From Methylobacterium tardum (GTDB taxonomy: Bacteria > Pseudomonadota > Alphaproteobacteria > Rhizobiales > Beijerinckiaceae): DNA of 64,000 nucleotides. The notes under the pieces were generated by a model. It was not told where the DNA came from and made no database searches. It saw nothing but the letters and a program-made list of their open reading frames with translations. Where the stretch lies: assembly GCF_023546765.1 (NCBI RefSeq), contig NZ_CP097484.1:186001-250000 (forward strand). Reading direction: 5' to 3'. Positions 8,505-18,685 of this stretch are shown here, piece by piece. The position numbers were made by a program, and so were the translations under genes. Each line of letters begins with the position of its first letter. Position 1 is the first letter of the stretch.

Positions 8505-9674
8505 TCACGCTGCGGCAAATTCCCAGCACGGCCAGAACTCGGCGCTATAGGGCGATTGCTGACACCCCCAGGCGGGATCGACCATCTTGGCCAAGGCCTC
8601 GCGCGCGAGGCCGGCAATCCGCGTCCGGACATCCGGCGGAATGTTCGCTTGATCAAGAATGTCCAGGCAAGTGGAGAAGCAGGCGCGGTATTGCCCCGTA
8701 TTGAATGCACTCACCGCGTACTCATCGCGCAGGCCATACGAATAGATCCAGTTCTGTAAAAACAAGGCCTCGCTGGGCGCCTTCAGGTGCAGGGCCTGCT
8801 GCGCGTAGAAGAAGGCATTGGCGTGCTGGCCACGTTGCCGGAAAAAGAAAGTGGCACCGTGATGAGCTTCGGCCCGGTGCGGGCAGACCGAGATCGCGCG
8901 GTCGAAGACGGCCCGGATTTCGTCTTCAGGATCTTTGAGGGAGTGCTTGAGTTGAGCGGCGCTCAAAAGACTAATATAAACCTCTTCTTGCCAGAAGCCC
9001 AATTCGGCACGCTTTGAATAAAACTCGATGGCCTTGCGAGGCTCGTCGCTGTCGCGATAGCTCTGCGCGAGATAGAAGGTATACCGGGCGATCAGAAACG
9101 GATCTTTTTCCGTATCGAGCGCCTTCCTGAGGATCTCGGCGTCGCGCCGATACGTTGACGCATCGCGGTGGCGTGCGCCGTCTTCGCCGCGACGCATCAC
9201 CAAGGGCATCGGCTTCGTCCAATAGACATCTTTGCTGTCGATAAACTCGTGCAACACGCCTCGTTAGCACCAACTCAGAGCGTTGCTGACCAACTGAATG
9301 CGCGCGTACTCCGTGTGGCGATCGGAAATCGTAAAGCTATAACTGGGAATATCGAGCTTCGGGATCGTAAAGCCGGGCGGAATCACCAGTTCGTCATCGG
9401 CGTCGATGATCAGCGAGTAGGTGCCGTGAGGGCGCGCCAAGGCAAGCGCTTCGCTCCTGTTGTGGGCGAAATCGACCCAGGGTCGCTCCACGAGCCTGCC
9501 CGGCAGATCTGCCATGGCCGAGCGGATCACATCCTGCGTCCCATCGGTCGACCCCGTATCGGCGATCACCCAGTGATCAATGATCGGCCGGACGGAATCG
9601 AGGCAACGCCGTATGCAATGCGCTTCATTCTTGACAATCATGGAAAGACATATCGTCTGACCAGACGTATTCAT
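8505..9674 (-). pseudogene. Family 2 glycosyltransferase with TPR-like C-terminal region, interrupted by TAA
   Basis: Residues 1-136 (start 9674) are a GT-A glycosyltransferase: SMIVKNEAHCIRRCLDSV, IADTGSTDGTQDVI and the metal-binding DADDEL at 91-96. After SWC a TAA occurs (9264-9266), and the same frame continues as RGVLHEF, the conserved W-x-x-x-G-V-x-HE segment of this family, then about 250 residues of TPR-like helices (ARYTFYLAQSYRDSDEPRKAIEFY). A single change of a Tyr codon (TAC or TAT) to TAA explains it. Not a frameshift: both parts share one frame. A TTG at 9257 could restart the TPR part alone. Codons and flanks are AT-richer than neighbours, suggesting acquisition. Would decorate a surface glycan if intact. 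Confidence 0.75.
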
Positions 9675-10117
9675 GGCAATATGCTCCTAGAGCAAAGGTC
9701 CGAAAATGCTACCAGCACGCCCAAACTGCGCCATTAACCCAAAACCGCCTCTTCCGCAAAGGAGACATTGATCAATTATTACAGCAAGACGGATTGGTAT
9801 GCCCGCTTGATGACTTTATTGTATCAGATGTTTGCGATCAAAACGCCTTTTGTAAAACTATCGGGAGGATGCAAAAATATATATTGACGCAAATTGTTTG
9901 AGGTTATCGCCTCACGTGTCGAGCGTGCTTGGTTAGGGATCCGTCACCGCTGACGGGACAGTCTGAGCTTCCAGGTCTGCCATACGCCGAGCAGGTTCAG
10001 CAGCGGCAGGTACCGTCGCGGCGAACGGCCTGCGGTCCCGCCGGTTCATCGCACGGGGCGCCGTTCCTCGGACAGCAATCCGATCCGGCGCAGGGGCGAT
10101 CACGCGGCTCGCGTACC
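9675..10117. other. AT-rich intergenic island
   Basis: A long run of AT-rich sequence (roughly 9740-9910) contrasts sharply with the surrounding GC-rich genes. It contains no plausible gene and separates the minus-strand glycosyltransferase from the plus-strand reductase, so it should hold divergent promoters. The reductase frame can be opened to 9929 but that N-terminal part has no family similarity. Confidence 0.5.
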
Positions 10118-11194
10118 ATGATCGAGGAGAGCGAAGTGACGACAGAGAACTCTGGGACAGCTTTGGTCGCGGGCGCCAACGGCATCATCGGAAAAGCGCT
10201 GATGGAAGAACTCAGCGCCCGCTCCGATTGGACGGCCCGCGCGCTGTCGCGACACCCGCACCCGGCAGCCGGTGCCATCGCGGCGGATCTCACCGATGCC
10301 GGCGCGACCCGCGCGGCCCTCGCGGCGGCCGGCGACACCACGCATCTCTTCTACGCCGCCCTGGCGCCTCAGCCGAACCTGGCCGAGGAAAACCGGGTCA
10401 ACGGGGCGATGCTGCGCAATCTGCTCGACGGATTAGCGGCCGTGAATGCACCATTGCGGCGCGTCGTCCTGTATCAGGGCGCGAAGGTCTACGGAGTCCA
10501 TCTCGGACCCGTGCCATCGCCCTTCTACGAGGACGAAAATCCGCGTCATATTGGCCCGAACTTCTACTTCACGCAGGAAGACGAGCTGCGGGCCCGTGCG
10601 ACACGTGGCGGTTCGAGCTGGTCCATCCTGCGCCCGGACGTGGTGGTCGGCGACGCGGCCGGCAACGCCATGAACATCGCCATGGTGATCGGCGCCTACG
10701 CGGCCCTGTGCAGGGCGGAAGGCGCGGCCTTCCGCTTTCCCGGTCCGGCCCATGTCTACGAGGGTGTCTTCGCGCAGGTCACGGATGCCCATGCCTTGGC
10801 GCGGGCCAGCCTCTGGGCAGCGACCGCGGAATCCGCACGCGATCAGGCCTTCAACTTCGTGCACGAGCCCTTCCGCTGGCGGCGCCTCTGGGAGAAGCTC
10901 GCCGCCGCGCTGGATCTGCCCATCGGACCGCCGGTGCCGATGCGCCTGGCGGTCCATATGGCCGACAAGGCGCCGGTCTGGAATCGGCTCGTCGCCGAGC
11001 AGGGCCTGAGCGCCATGCCCTACGAGCGCGCCGTCGGTTGGGGCTTCGGCGACTTCGTGTTTCACAGCGCCTTCGATCTCGTCTCCGACATGGGCAAGAT
11101 CAGGCGGGCCGGCTTCGGCGAGAGCGTGGACAGCGCCGCAGCCCTGCTGTTGGCGATCGGCCGCCTCCAGGCGGCGCGGGTTCTGCCGCGCTGA
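10118..11194 (+). CDS. NAD(P)-dependent SDR reductase of the PRISE (progesterone 5-beta-reductase/iridoid synthase) type
   Basis: 358 residues from the ATG at 10118, chosen because the Rossmann motif GANGIIGKAL (about residues 16-25) then sits near the N terminus. The region YQGAKVYGVHLGPVPSPFYEDENPRH and NFYFTQEDEL is diagnostic of PRISE-type short-chain dehydrogenases, where the lysine and tyrosine of the classical triad are rearranged and the late Tyr serves catalysis. SSWSILRPDVVVG follows as usual in extended SDRs. Known members reduce activated C=C bonds of enones; the bacterial substrate is not known. It stands alone between an AT-rich island and a histidine kinase on the same strand. 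Confidence 0.8.
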   Translation: MIEESEVTTENSGTALVAGANGIIGKALMEELSARSDWTARALSRHPHPAAGAIAADLTDAGATRAALAAAGDTTHLFYAALAPQPNLAEENRVNGAMLRNLLDGLAAVNAPLRRVVLYQGAKVYGVHLGPVPSPFYEDENPRHIGPNFYFTQEDELRARATRGGSSWSILRPDVVVGDAAGNAMNIAMVIGAYAALCRAEGAAFRFPGPAHVYEGVFAQVTDAHALARASLWAATAESARDQAFNFVHEPFRWRRLWEKLAAALDLPIGPPVPMRLAVHMADKAPVWNRLVAEQGLSAMPYERAVGWGFGDFVFHSAFDLVSDMGKIRRAGFGESVDSAAALLLAIGRLQAARVLPR

Positions 11195-11347
11195 CGCAAC
11201 GTCGGCGGAAAACGGGACGGGTCATCGGCCCGCACCTTAATCGATGCAGTTGACCGACCCTGATCAAGGCGTGAAGCTCGCGTGAGCAATGCGCCTATTG
11301 TTTGAGCCGAACGCATCCTCGTGGCTCTTCGCGCGGAGAAGGCCAGA

Positions 11348-12061
11348 ATGGCAGAGGGATCCGATATCGCGGCTCGCATGGTGCGGCTCGAGGCGGACAA
11401 CACGCGGTTGCGCCGCCTGTTGGATGAGGCGGGCGCGCCGGACGGGCTCCGACACGGCCTGCGCGACACGATGGCGATGCTTCGGGCGGTTCTGCGCCTG
11501 TCGGCTGAGACTGCAGACAGCGTCGAGAACTACGCGACTCATCTCGAGGGTCGGCTCGACGCCATTGCGCGCGTCCGGGTCACCGCCGACACCTTCGGCG
11601 AGGTCAACCTGCACACCGTGATCTCGGATGAGCTGATGATCCACCTCATCCGCGAGGGCGAGCAGGCGGCGCTCGACGGGCCGGCGGTCCGGCTCAGGCC
11701 GAAGGCCGCGCAGCTGGTGGCGCTCGCGGTCCACGAGCTCTGCAGCAACGCGGTCGAGCATGGCGCCTTCGGCCTCGCGGAGGGCGGGGTCGAGGTCCGC
11801 TGGTCCGTCGACGGCGCGACACCCGCCGGGGAGCTGACGCTCGTATGGAAGGAGACGGGCGGCGCGGGGATCGGGCCGCCTGCACGGCAGGGCTTCGGGA
11901 TGCAGGTCCTGACCGAGATGCTGAGCTATGAGTTGGGTGCCAAGGTCGATCTCGCCTTCGAAGCCGATGGCTTACGGTGCACCGTCCGGTTCCCGCTTAC
12001 GCCGCGGGTCGGACACGTCGTGGATGAGACCGACTTCGAGGAGAACGGCGAGCCAGGCTGA
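11348..12061 (+). CDS. HWE-family histidine kinase, soluble, without sensor domain
   Basis: 237 residues from the ATG at 11348 (GAGAAGG upstream; a GTG at 11321 is in frame but less well placed). A short coiled coil (about 10-30) leads to the phosphoacceptor helix with His36, but the usual H-R-x-K-N is H-G-L-R-D here, so the conserved Asn is Asp. The ATPase part has the HWE hallmarks: HELCSNAVEHGAF (N box), LVWKETGG (the W-x-E element) and RQGFGMQVLTEML. No PAS, GAF or receiver domain and no membrane segment. Next to a chemoreceptor gene on the opposite strand. Input and partner regulator are unknown; autophosphorylation may be weakened by the H-box change. Confidence 0.8.
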   Translation: MAEGSDIAARMVRLEADNTRLRRLLDEAGAPDGLRHGLRDTMAMLRAVLRLSAETADSVENYATHLEGRLDAIARVRVTADTFGEVNLHTVISDELMIHLIREGEQAALDGPAVRLRPKAAQLVALAVHELCSNAVEHGAFGLAEGGVEVRWSVDGATPAGELTLVWKETGGAGIGPPARQGFGMQVLTEMLSYELGAKVDLAFEADGLRCTVRFPLTPRVGHVVDETDFEENGEPG

Positions 12062-12093
12062 GACGGCCGGCGCGCCGTCCACGCGCGGCGTCG

Positions 12094-13576
12094 TCAGCCG
12101 ATCGCCCGCGAAGCTTCCCGGACCTGACGCGTCGCCCGGTCGACGCGAACGCTCGCCTCGGCGATCGTGTCCATGCCGGACGCGATCGTGGAGACGCCGT
12201 GCGACGCCGTCTGCATGCTGCCGGACATCTCACGCGTTACCGCGGACTGCTCTTCCACTGCCGCCGCAATGGTCGGCGAGACCTCGTTCAGCGTGCGGAT
12301 CGTGCCCTGGATGACGCCGATCGCGTCCACGGCCTCGCGGGTCGCCGACTGGGTGGAGGCGATCTGGCTGCGGATCTGATCCGTCGCCCGGCCGGTCTGC
12401 TCAGCGAGGGTCTTCACCTCACTGGCCACGACCGCGAAACCGCGGCCGGCTTCACCGGCGCGGGCCGCCTCGATTGTGGCGTTGAGCGCGAGCAGGTTGG
12501 TCTGGGCGGCGATGCCGGAGATCAGGCCGACGACATCGCCGATCTGGGTCGCCTGCTCGCTCAGCCCCGCTACGATCCGTCCCGTGTGCTGCGCTTGATC
12601 GACCGCCTGTCCGGCGATCTCCGCCGCGTGGCTGACCTGCTGGCTGATCTCCCCGACGGACACGGACAACTGCTCGGCACCCGAGGTGACCGACCGGATC
12701 TCGTTCGAGACACGTCCGACCGTTTCGGCGGCGTGATTTGTCTGCCGCGTCACGTCCTCGACGGCGCGTCCGATCGCGTCGAGATCGTCGCCGATCGCGC
12801 GCTGCGCTTCGGCCCGGCGCTGCCGCTCGTGGACCTGCGCGGTGATGTCGGTGGCGAACTTGACGACCCGGACGGGGCGTCCGTCCGCGTCGGTGATCGG
12901 GTTGTAGGTAGCCTGGATCCAGATCTCGCGACCGCCTTTGCCGGTGCGCCTGAACGCGCCGGACTGGAACTCCCCGCGGGCGAGCGCGGCCCAGAACGCG
13001 CGATAGGCCTCGCCCGCTCGCTCGGCCTCGCCGACGAACAGGCTGTGGTGCCGGCCGACGATCTCTTCCAGGCGGTAGCCCACGGCATCGAGGAAGTTCT
13101 GATTGGCGCTCAGGATCGTTCCGTCGAGCGCGAAGGCGATCACCGCCTGCGAGCGGTGGAGCGCCGCGATCTGGCCTTCGAGATCGAGGGAGCGAAGCTT
13201 GTGCGCGGTAATGTCGGTGGCGAACTTGACGATCTTGACCGGCTTGCCCGAAGCATCGAGCACGGGATTGTAGGTGGCCTGGATCCAGACCTCACGGCCA
13301 CCCTTGGCGATCCGCTTGTACTCGGCGGTCTGGAACTCACCGCGCCGCAGACCCTCCCAGAATGCGCGGTAGGCCGCGCTCTCGCGCTGCGCCGGTTCGG
13401 AACAGGCTGTGATGACGGCCGCGAATCTCATCCAGGGTGTAGCCCATCGCGGCGAGGAAATTCGCGTTGGCGTCCAGGATGGTTCCGTCGAGCGCGAATT
13501 CGATTGTGGCGAGCGACCGGCTCAAGGCGGCCAGCTTGGCATACTGATCCCGGCGGCCCTTGAGGCGCTCGAACAT
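12094..13576 (-). pseudogene. Soluble PAS-PAS methyl-accepting chemotaxis protein, frameshifted as read
   Basis: From ATG 13576 (GGGAG six bases upstream) residues 1-59 start the first PAS domain and end at GRHHSLF; the frame then breaks and resumes two bases out of register with [17 protein letters not shown], near 13400. Restoring two bases gives 494 residues: PAS 1 (about 20-130), PAS 2 (about 145-250, an internal near-duplicate with [13 protein letters not shown] in both), then the signalling domain containing the conserved hairpin tip ([31 protein letters not shown]). No transmembrane helix, so a cytoplasmic receptor, likely sensing redox or a bound cofactor through PAS. PAS 2 has the matching length through the lesion, which favours a two-base loss over a one-base gain. 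Confidence 0.8.
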
Positions 13577-14103
13577 GATGTTCTCCCTGTGCGCAACCCG
13601 CTGGTGCGACGAAAGCGCGCCTTGACGGTTGCGGCGTAATTGCAAGCCGCTCGAAAAAAGCTATCTATGTTAGCGAGTTCGATATCAGCTTTACTGAAAC
13701 TCTTCTTCAGTTCGATCTACGGCGATTTTCTTTCCTAACTGTTAAAGCGGCTCTCGACTATCTTGATTTTAGTAATTCCGGCCGCACGTGCAGAAATCAA
13801 CGTGACCAATTCGTCACTCATCCAGCGATTGCATTATTTTATCTTAGGTTGGTCCCACCCACTACCTCGGGTTGGTGTCGGACGGACGCTCTTCGTGTGG
13901 GCTGACCAAACTAGTACCGCCCCCAATACCGGTCGCTACTTTGCAGTTTTTCATTCATGTTCCGCAGATTGAAATAGTAAGTTCGACAATCGATATTTTG
14001 GCCGCTTCTCCGATAGCACCCTGAAAACAGCAGACACGGTTTGAGCCGCTGAATGATTGTATGCCGATCAATTATTTGTGTGCTCGAAGTAACGCATCGG
14101 TGA
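13577..14103. other. AT-rich intergenic island
   Basis: Roughly 13640-14100 is markedly AT-rich and lies between the 5' end of the chemoreceptor gene and the 3' end of the uricase gene, both on the minus strand. A 69-codon plus-strand frame (13763-13972) has a poor start and no features. It must include the chemoreceptor promoter; otherwise nothing recognised. Possibly remnant acquired DNA. Confidence 0.5.
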
Positions 14104-14946
14104 TCAACCGCCGCGGCTGACTGTCGCCTCGATCCGCCCGTAGGGTTGGTCGGTCGGCAGGAAAACGGTCCCGGGATTGTCCAGGCTGAAGGCTGTCAGG
14201 TCGACGGGAATGTAGTGCTTGTTCGGCATCACGAAGGTGATCTCGCTGATGTCCTGCACGGCTGCGAGCGCGGCCTCGCCCATCCTGTACATACTATCCT
14301 GCACGCCGCGACTGTAAGTAGTACCGAAGACGGCCAGCAGCGTCGCGAGGATCCGCGCATTCGCGGTTTCGCACGCGGCGGGCACGGCCGCCCACGTCCA
14401 AGTCGCGTCCATGCTGGTGGCCGCGATGCGGTCCGTGGTGTCCGGCAACGTTCGGTACTGGTCGGCGACGAAGCCGGTCCAACCCGACTGCGTGGTCTTC
14501 ATGAAGGTATAGCCGCGCAGGCCGGAACGCAGGGTCGATCCGGCCCGGTCGGCCACGAGCGCGACGAAGCCGACGCCGTTCCCATCCCGCGTGAAGGTAT
14601 GGCCGTGCGGTTGACCGTCGATGCTGTGGCGCAGCCAGCGCGTTTCCTCGGCCTCAATCGCGACCATCTCGATTTGCGGGTAGGTGTCGAGCAGAACCCG
14701 CGCGACGGCGGCGACGAACGCCTCCTTGTCGAGGGCAAGATTCCGGGCCGCCGTGACGTTGACGATGTTCTTGATGCTGTCGGTGGCGATGCAGGCGCGG
14801 TTGTCGCCCTCGGTCCAGGCGGCATCGAAGCGGCCGGTCAGCATCACCGAGAGGGTCAGCTCGCGCGGCGTATGGTGGTCGCCGTCGCGGGTGAGACGCA
14901 TCACCCGGACCTGCTCCTTGCCGTAGCGCGACGCGATCAGGGGCAT
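14104..14946 (-). CDS. Urate oxidase (cofactor-independent uricase)
   Basis: Oxidises urate with O2 to 5-hydroxyisourate and H2O2, in the cytosol. 280 residues, close to family length. The catalytic Lys is in YGKEQVRV (Lys10) and the catalytic Thr in IATDSIKN (Thr55); NKHYIPVDL near the C terminus supplies the active-site His. Divergent from the molybdenum hydroxylase, purine permease and guanine deaminase genes, so the block forms a purine-degradation pathway. No hydroxyisourate hydrolase or OHCU decarboxylase gene is in the window. The divergent promoter region (14947-15116) has no clear operator that I can recognise. Confidence 0.92.
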   Translation of the reverse strand: MPLIASRYGKEQVRVMRLTRDGDHHTPRELTLSVMLTGRFDAAWTEGDNRACIATDSIKNIVNVTAARNLALDKEAFVAAVARVLLDTYPQIEMVAIEAEETRWLRHSIDGQPHGHTFTRDGNGVGFVALVADRAGSTLRSGLRGYTFMKTTQSGWTGFVADQYRTLPDTTDRIAATSMDATWTWAAVPAACETANARILATLLAVFGTTYSRGVQDSMYRMGEAALAAVQDISEITFVMPNKHYIPVDLTAFSLDNPGTVFLPTDQPYGRIEATVSRGG

Positions 14947-15116
14947 AGGGGGTCTCCGGGAAAGGCGATGGGCGCCGTCCAGCTTAGGGCGGGACCGTCC
15001 GCGGGTCCAAGATCCATGTGCCCGGGGGCAGGACTGGGATGACTTGACTGCGGCGGCGCACCGGCAGCCATATCGCGGGGCTGAAGCCCACCGGTCATCC
15101 GGCAGACGAGCGGGGA

Positions 15117-15950
15117 ATGGACCTCAACACGATTGAGACGGTTCTCCGGCCGCGCAGCCGGTCCGACTTGCCCGCGTGGCGGGCCGGCGATGCGTGCCTC
15201 GCGGGCGGGACATGGCTGTTCTCCGAGCCGCAGGTTGAAACGCGGCGCCTCGTCGACCTCGCGAGCCTCGCGTGGCCGCCGCACGCGATCGACACGGACG
15301 GTCTCGTTCTGGCCGCCACCTGCACCTTCGCGCAGCTCGACCGCCTGGACCTGCCGCAGGCCTGGATCGCGGCACCGCTTGTCGGGCAATGCTGCCGCGC
15401 CCTGCTCGGCTCGTTCAAGATCTGGAACACCGCCACTGTCGGCGGAAATCTCTGCCTCGCGCTGCCGGCAGGGCCGATGATCGCGCTCGCCACCGCGCTG
15501 GAGGCCACCTGCGCGATCTGGTCCGCGGATGGCGGCGCGCGGCACGTGCCCGTCGAGGACTTCATCCTCGGAGCCCAGCGCAATGCCCTGAAGCCGGGCG
15601 AGATCCTGCGCAGTCTGTCGATGCCGGCCGCCGCCCTGATGCGCAAGACCGCGTTCCGGCGGATCAGCCTCAGCCCGAACGGGCGGTCGGGGGCTCTTCT
15701 GATCGGGACACGGGATCCAGCCGGCGGCTTCGCGCTTACCGTCACCGCGTCCGTGCGGCGCCCGGTACGTCTCGTCTTTGCCGGCCTGCCCGAGCGCGCG
15801 GAGGTCGTGACCGCTCTAGAGCAGGCGATCCCCGACGCCCTCTACCATGACGACGTCCACGGACGGCCGGACTGGCGCCGCCACGTCACCCGGCACCTCG
15901 CCGGCGAGATCCGCGACGCGCTCGCGGAGGACACGGGCCGATGCGGCTGA
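15117..15950 (+). CDS. Molybdenum hydroxylase FAD-binding subunit (xanthine dehydrogenase type)
   Basis: 277 residues of the CO-dehydrogenase/xanthine-dehydrogenase flavoprotein fold. The FAD segments are [12 protein letters not shown] (about residues 24-35) and [18 protein letters not shown] (about 108-125), the second being the family signature. It transfers electrons from the Fe-S clusters to NAD or another acceptor. Its last 10 bases overlap the start of the next gene, which carries the Fe-S and Mo domains, so the two are translationally coupled and form one enzyme. Purine specificity is inferred from the neighbouring uricase, permease and guanine deaminase. Confidence 0.87.
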   Translation: MDLNTIETVLRPRSRSDLPAWRAGDACLAGGTWLFSEPQVETRRLVDLASLAWPPHAIDTDGLVLAATCTFAQLDRLDLPQAWIAAPLVGQCCRALLGSFKIWNTATVGGNLCLALPAGPMIALATALEATCAIWSADGGARHVPVEDFILGAQRNALKPGEILRSLSMPAAALMRKTAFRRISLSPNGRSGALLIGTRDPAGGFALTVTASVRRPVRLVFAGLPERAEVVTALEQAIPDALYHDDVHGRPDWRRHVTRHLAGEIRDALAEDTGRCG

Positions 15951-18685
15951 CCGTCAACGGCCTCGCCCAGGAGCGCGAGCCCCGCCCGGGGCAATGCCTG
16001 CGCACGTATCTCCGCGAGGCGGGCTGGTTCGGCGTGAAGAAGGGCTGCGACGCGGGCGATTGCGGCGCCTGCACCGTCCATCTCGATGGCGAGCCGGTCC
16101 ATAGCTGTCTGATCCCCGCCTACCGCGCCGAGGGGCGGAGCGTGACGACGATCGAGGGCCTCGCGGGTCCTTGCCGTCCGGAGGAGACCGAGCCGACATC
16201 GTTCCATCCGATGCAGGCGGCCTTCCTGGCAGCGCAGGGCTTCCAGTGCGGGTTCTGCACCCCGGGCATGATCATGACGGCTGCGGCCCTGAATCAGGGC
16301 CAGAGGCAGGATCTCGGCACCGCCCTCAAGGGCAATCTCTGCCGCTGCACCGGCTACCACGCCATTCGCGACGCCATTGCGGGAGCCGGGCACGCGGTGG
16401 CAGCGGGGTCCGACCTCCACCCGGTCGGCCAGAACGTGGCCGCGCCGGCCGCGCCGCTCGTGGTGTCCGGGCGGGCCCGCTTCACCCTCGACGGGCCGCC
16501 GACCGATGCGCTGCATCTGAAGGTCCTGCGCTCGCCGCACGCCCATGCCCGCGTCGTGGCGATCGGCGACGCGGCGGCGCGCGCCGTCCCGGGCGTGGTC
16601 GCGGTGCTGACCCATGCGGACGCGCCGCCGGGCCGGTTCTCCACCGGCCGCCACCAGGATCCGCGGGACGACGCAGCAGATACCCGCGTCCTCGACCCGA
16701 TCCTGCGCTTCGTCGGGCAGCGGGTCGCGGCCGTGGTCGCCGAGACCGAGGCCGCCGCGGAGGCCGGCTGCCGGGCCCTGCGCGTGACCTACGAGGTCCG
16801 CCCGGCGCTCCTCGACCCCGATCGCGCCCTGGCGGACGACGCGCCGTGGGTCCACGATCCGCGCGACCGGCCGGGTGAGGACGCCCGGCCGCACGGGCTT
16901 CACCCGAACCTCGCCGCGGAGGTGCACGGCGAGGTCGGCGATGTGGAGGCGGCCTTCGCTGCGGCCGATTTCGTCTACACGGACACATTCCATTCGCAGC
17001 GCGTCCAGCACGCAGCCCTCGAGACGCATGGCTGCCTCGGCTGGCGTGCCGAGGACGGGCGCCTGACGCTCCGCACGAGCACGCAGGTCCCGTTCCTGAC
17101 TCGCGACGCCCTCTGCGACCTGTTCGGCCTTGAGCGGGACGCGGTGCGTGTCCTGTGCGGCCGGGTCGGCGGCGGCTTCGGCGGCAAGCAGGAGATGCTG
17201 ACCGAGGATCTCGTCACCCTGGCGGTCCTGCGGACCGGCCGTCCGGTGCGCTGGGAGCTAACCCGCCAGGAGCAGTTCACCGCGACCACGACCCGCCACC
17301 CGATGCGCGTGGCCGTGAAAATCGGCGCTCGCCGGGACGGGACCCTGACGGCGATCAGCCTCGACGTCCTGTCCGACACGGGGGCCTACGGCAATCACGC
17401 GGGCGGCGTGATCCACCACGGCTGCAACGAGGTTCTGGCCGCCTACGCCTGCCCGAACAAGCGGGTCGACGGCTACGCGGTCTATACTCATACGCTGCCA
17501 TCCGGCGCCTTCCGGGGCTACGGCCTCAGCCAGACGATCTTCGCCCTCGAATCCGCGCTGGACGAGGTCGCCCGCGGCCTCGGGATCGATCCGTTCGCCC
17601 TGCGCCGGATCAATGCCGTGAAGCCCGGCGACGCCATGGTCTCGAACAGTCTGGAGCCGCACGACGTGGTGTTCGGCAGCTACGGCCTCGACCAGTGTCT
17701 GACCCTGGTCGAGGACGCCCTGCGGGCCGATCCCGGGCCGGAGCCGGAGCCCGGCTGGCTCAGCGGGACCGGCATGGCGATGGCGATGATCGACACGATC
17801 CCGCCCCGTGGCCATCACGCCGACGCGCGGGTCAGCCTCGACGCCGACGGGCACTACACCGTCCGGGTCGGCACGGCCGAATTCGGCAACGGCACCAGCA
17901 CGGTGCACCGGCAGATCGCGGCCTCGGCGCTGAACGTCGCCCCGGAGCGCGTGCGCGTCGCCGGCGCGGACACCGATGCGGTCGGCCACGATACAGGCGC
18001 GTACGGCAGCACCGGCACGGTGGTGGCGGGCCTCGCGACGCTCCGCGCCGCCGAGGCGCTCGCGACAGGGATCCGGGCGCGGGCCGCGGACATGTCGGGT
18101 ACGGCCCCGGAGACCTGCCGCCTCACCGGCGAGACCGTGGTGACGGCGAACGGATCGCTTCGGCTCGCGGCTCTCGGCCCGCTCGACGCGCCGGGCCGCG
18201 CGGACGGCACGCCGCGCTCGGTGTCGTTCAACGTTCAGGGCTTCCGGGTCGCCGTCCACCCGGTCAGCGGCGAAGTCCGGATCCTGAGGAGCGTCCACGC
18301 CGCCGATGCCGGCCGCGTCATCAATCCGATGCAGTGCCGCGGCCAGGTCGAGGGCGGTGTCGCGCAGGCGATCGGCGCGGCGCTCTACGAGGATGTCCGG
18401 ATCGACGCGACGGGGCAGGTCGTGACACAGGCGTTCCGCGACTACCACATCCCGGCCTGCGCCGACGTGCCGGACACCGAGGTGCTGTTCGCCGAAACCC
18501 ACGACAGCGTCGGCCCGCTCGGCGCCAAGTCGATGAGCGAATCGCCCTTCAATCCCGTCGCGGCGGCGCTCGGCAACGCCATCCGCGACGCGACCGGCAT
18601 CCGGCTCACCGCTACGCCCTTCGCGGCCGACAGGATCTACCGGGCCGTGGCGGCCGGACGAGGCGGGGGTCAGGAATGGACCTGA
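15941..18685 (+). CDS. Molybdenum hydroxylase with fused [2Fe-2S] and molybdopterin domains (probable xanthine dehydrogenase)
   Basis: 914 residues. A plant-type [2Fe-2S] domain (Cys36, 41, 44 and 56 in [16 protein letters not shown]...HSC), a helical [2Fe-2S] domain (QCGFCTPGM and [11 protein letters not shown], about 103-146), then the molybdenum subunit from about 165: [15 protein letters not shown] (substrate Arg) and [17 protein letters not shown] with the catalytic Glu. In bovine xanthine oxidase a second substrate Glu follows GGK; here it is Gln, so the purine contact differs. Typical bacterial XdhA carries Fe-S plus FAD; here Fe-S is fused to the Mo chain instead. Oxidation of (hypo)xanthine to urate is the likely role, feeding the uricase. 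Overlaps both neighbours by 10 bases. Confidence 0.85.
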   Translation: MRLTVNGLAQEREPRPGQCLRTYLREAGWFGVKKGCDAGDCGACTVHLDGEPVHSCLIPAYRAEGRSVTTIEGLAGPCRPEETEPTSFHPMQAAFLAAQGFQCGFCTPGMIMTAAALNQGQRQDLGTALKGNLCRCTGYHAIRDAIAGAGHAVAAGSDLHPVGQNVAAPAAPLVVSGRARFTLDGPPTDALHLKVLRSPHAHARVVAIGDAAARAVPGVVAVLTHADAPPGRFSTGRHQDPRDDAADTRVLDPILRFVGQRVAAVVAETEAAAEAGCRALRVTYEVRPALLDPDRALADDAPWVHDPRDRPGEDARPHGLHPNLAAEVHGEVGDVEAAFAAADFVYTDTFHSQRVQHAALETHGCLGWRAEDGRLTLRTSTQVPFLTRDALCDLFGLERDAVRVLCGRVGGGFGGKQEMLTEDLVTLAVLRTGRPVRWELTRQEQFTATTTRHPMRVAVKIGARRDGTLTAISLDVLSDTGAYGNHAGGVIHHGCNEVLAAYACPNKRVDGYAVYTHTLPSGAFRGYGLSQTIFALESALDEVARGLGIDPFALRRINAVKPGDAMVSNSLEPHDVVFGSYGLDQCLTLVEDALRADPGPEPEPGWLSGTGMAMAMIDTIPPRGHHADARVSLDADGHYTVRVGTAEFGNGTSTVHRQIAASALNVAPERVRVAGADTDAVGHDTGAYGSTGTVVAGLATLRAAEALATGIRARAADMSGTAPETCRLTGETVVTANGSLRLAALGPLDAPGRADGTPRSVSFNVQGFRVAVHPVSGEVRILRSVHAADAGRVINPMQCRGQVEGGVAQAIGAALYEDVRIDATGQVVTQAFRDYHIPACADVPDTEVLFAETHDSVGPLGAKSMSESPFNPVAAALGNAIRDATGIRLTATPFAADRIYRAVAAGRGGGQEWT

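Noticed and set aside
13763..13972. 69-codon plus-strand frame in the AT-rich island
   Set aside because: Poor start, no ribosome-binding site, no similarity recognised.
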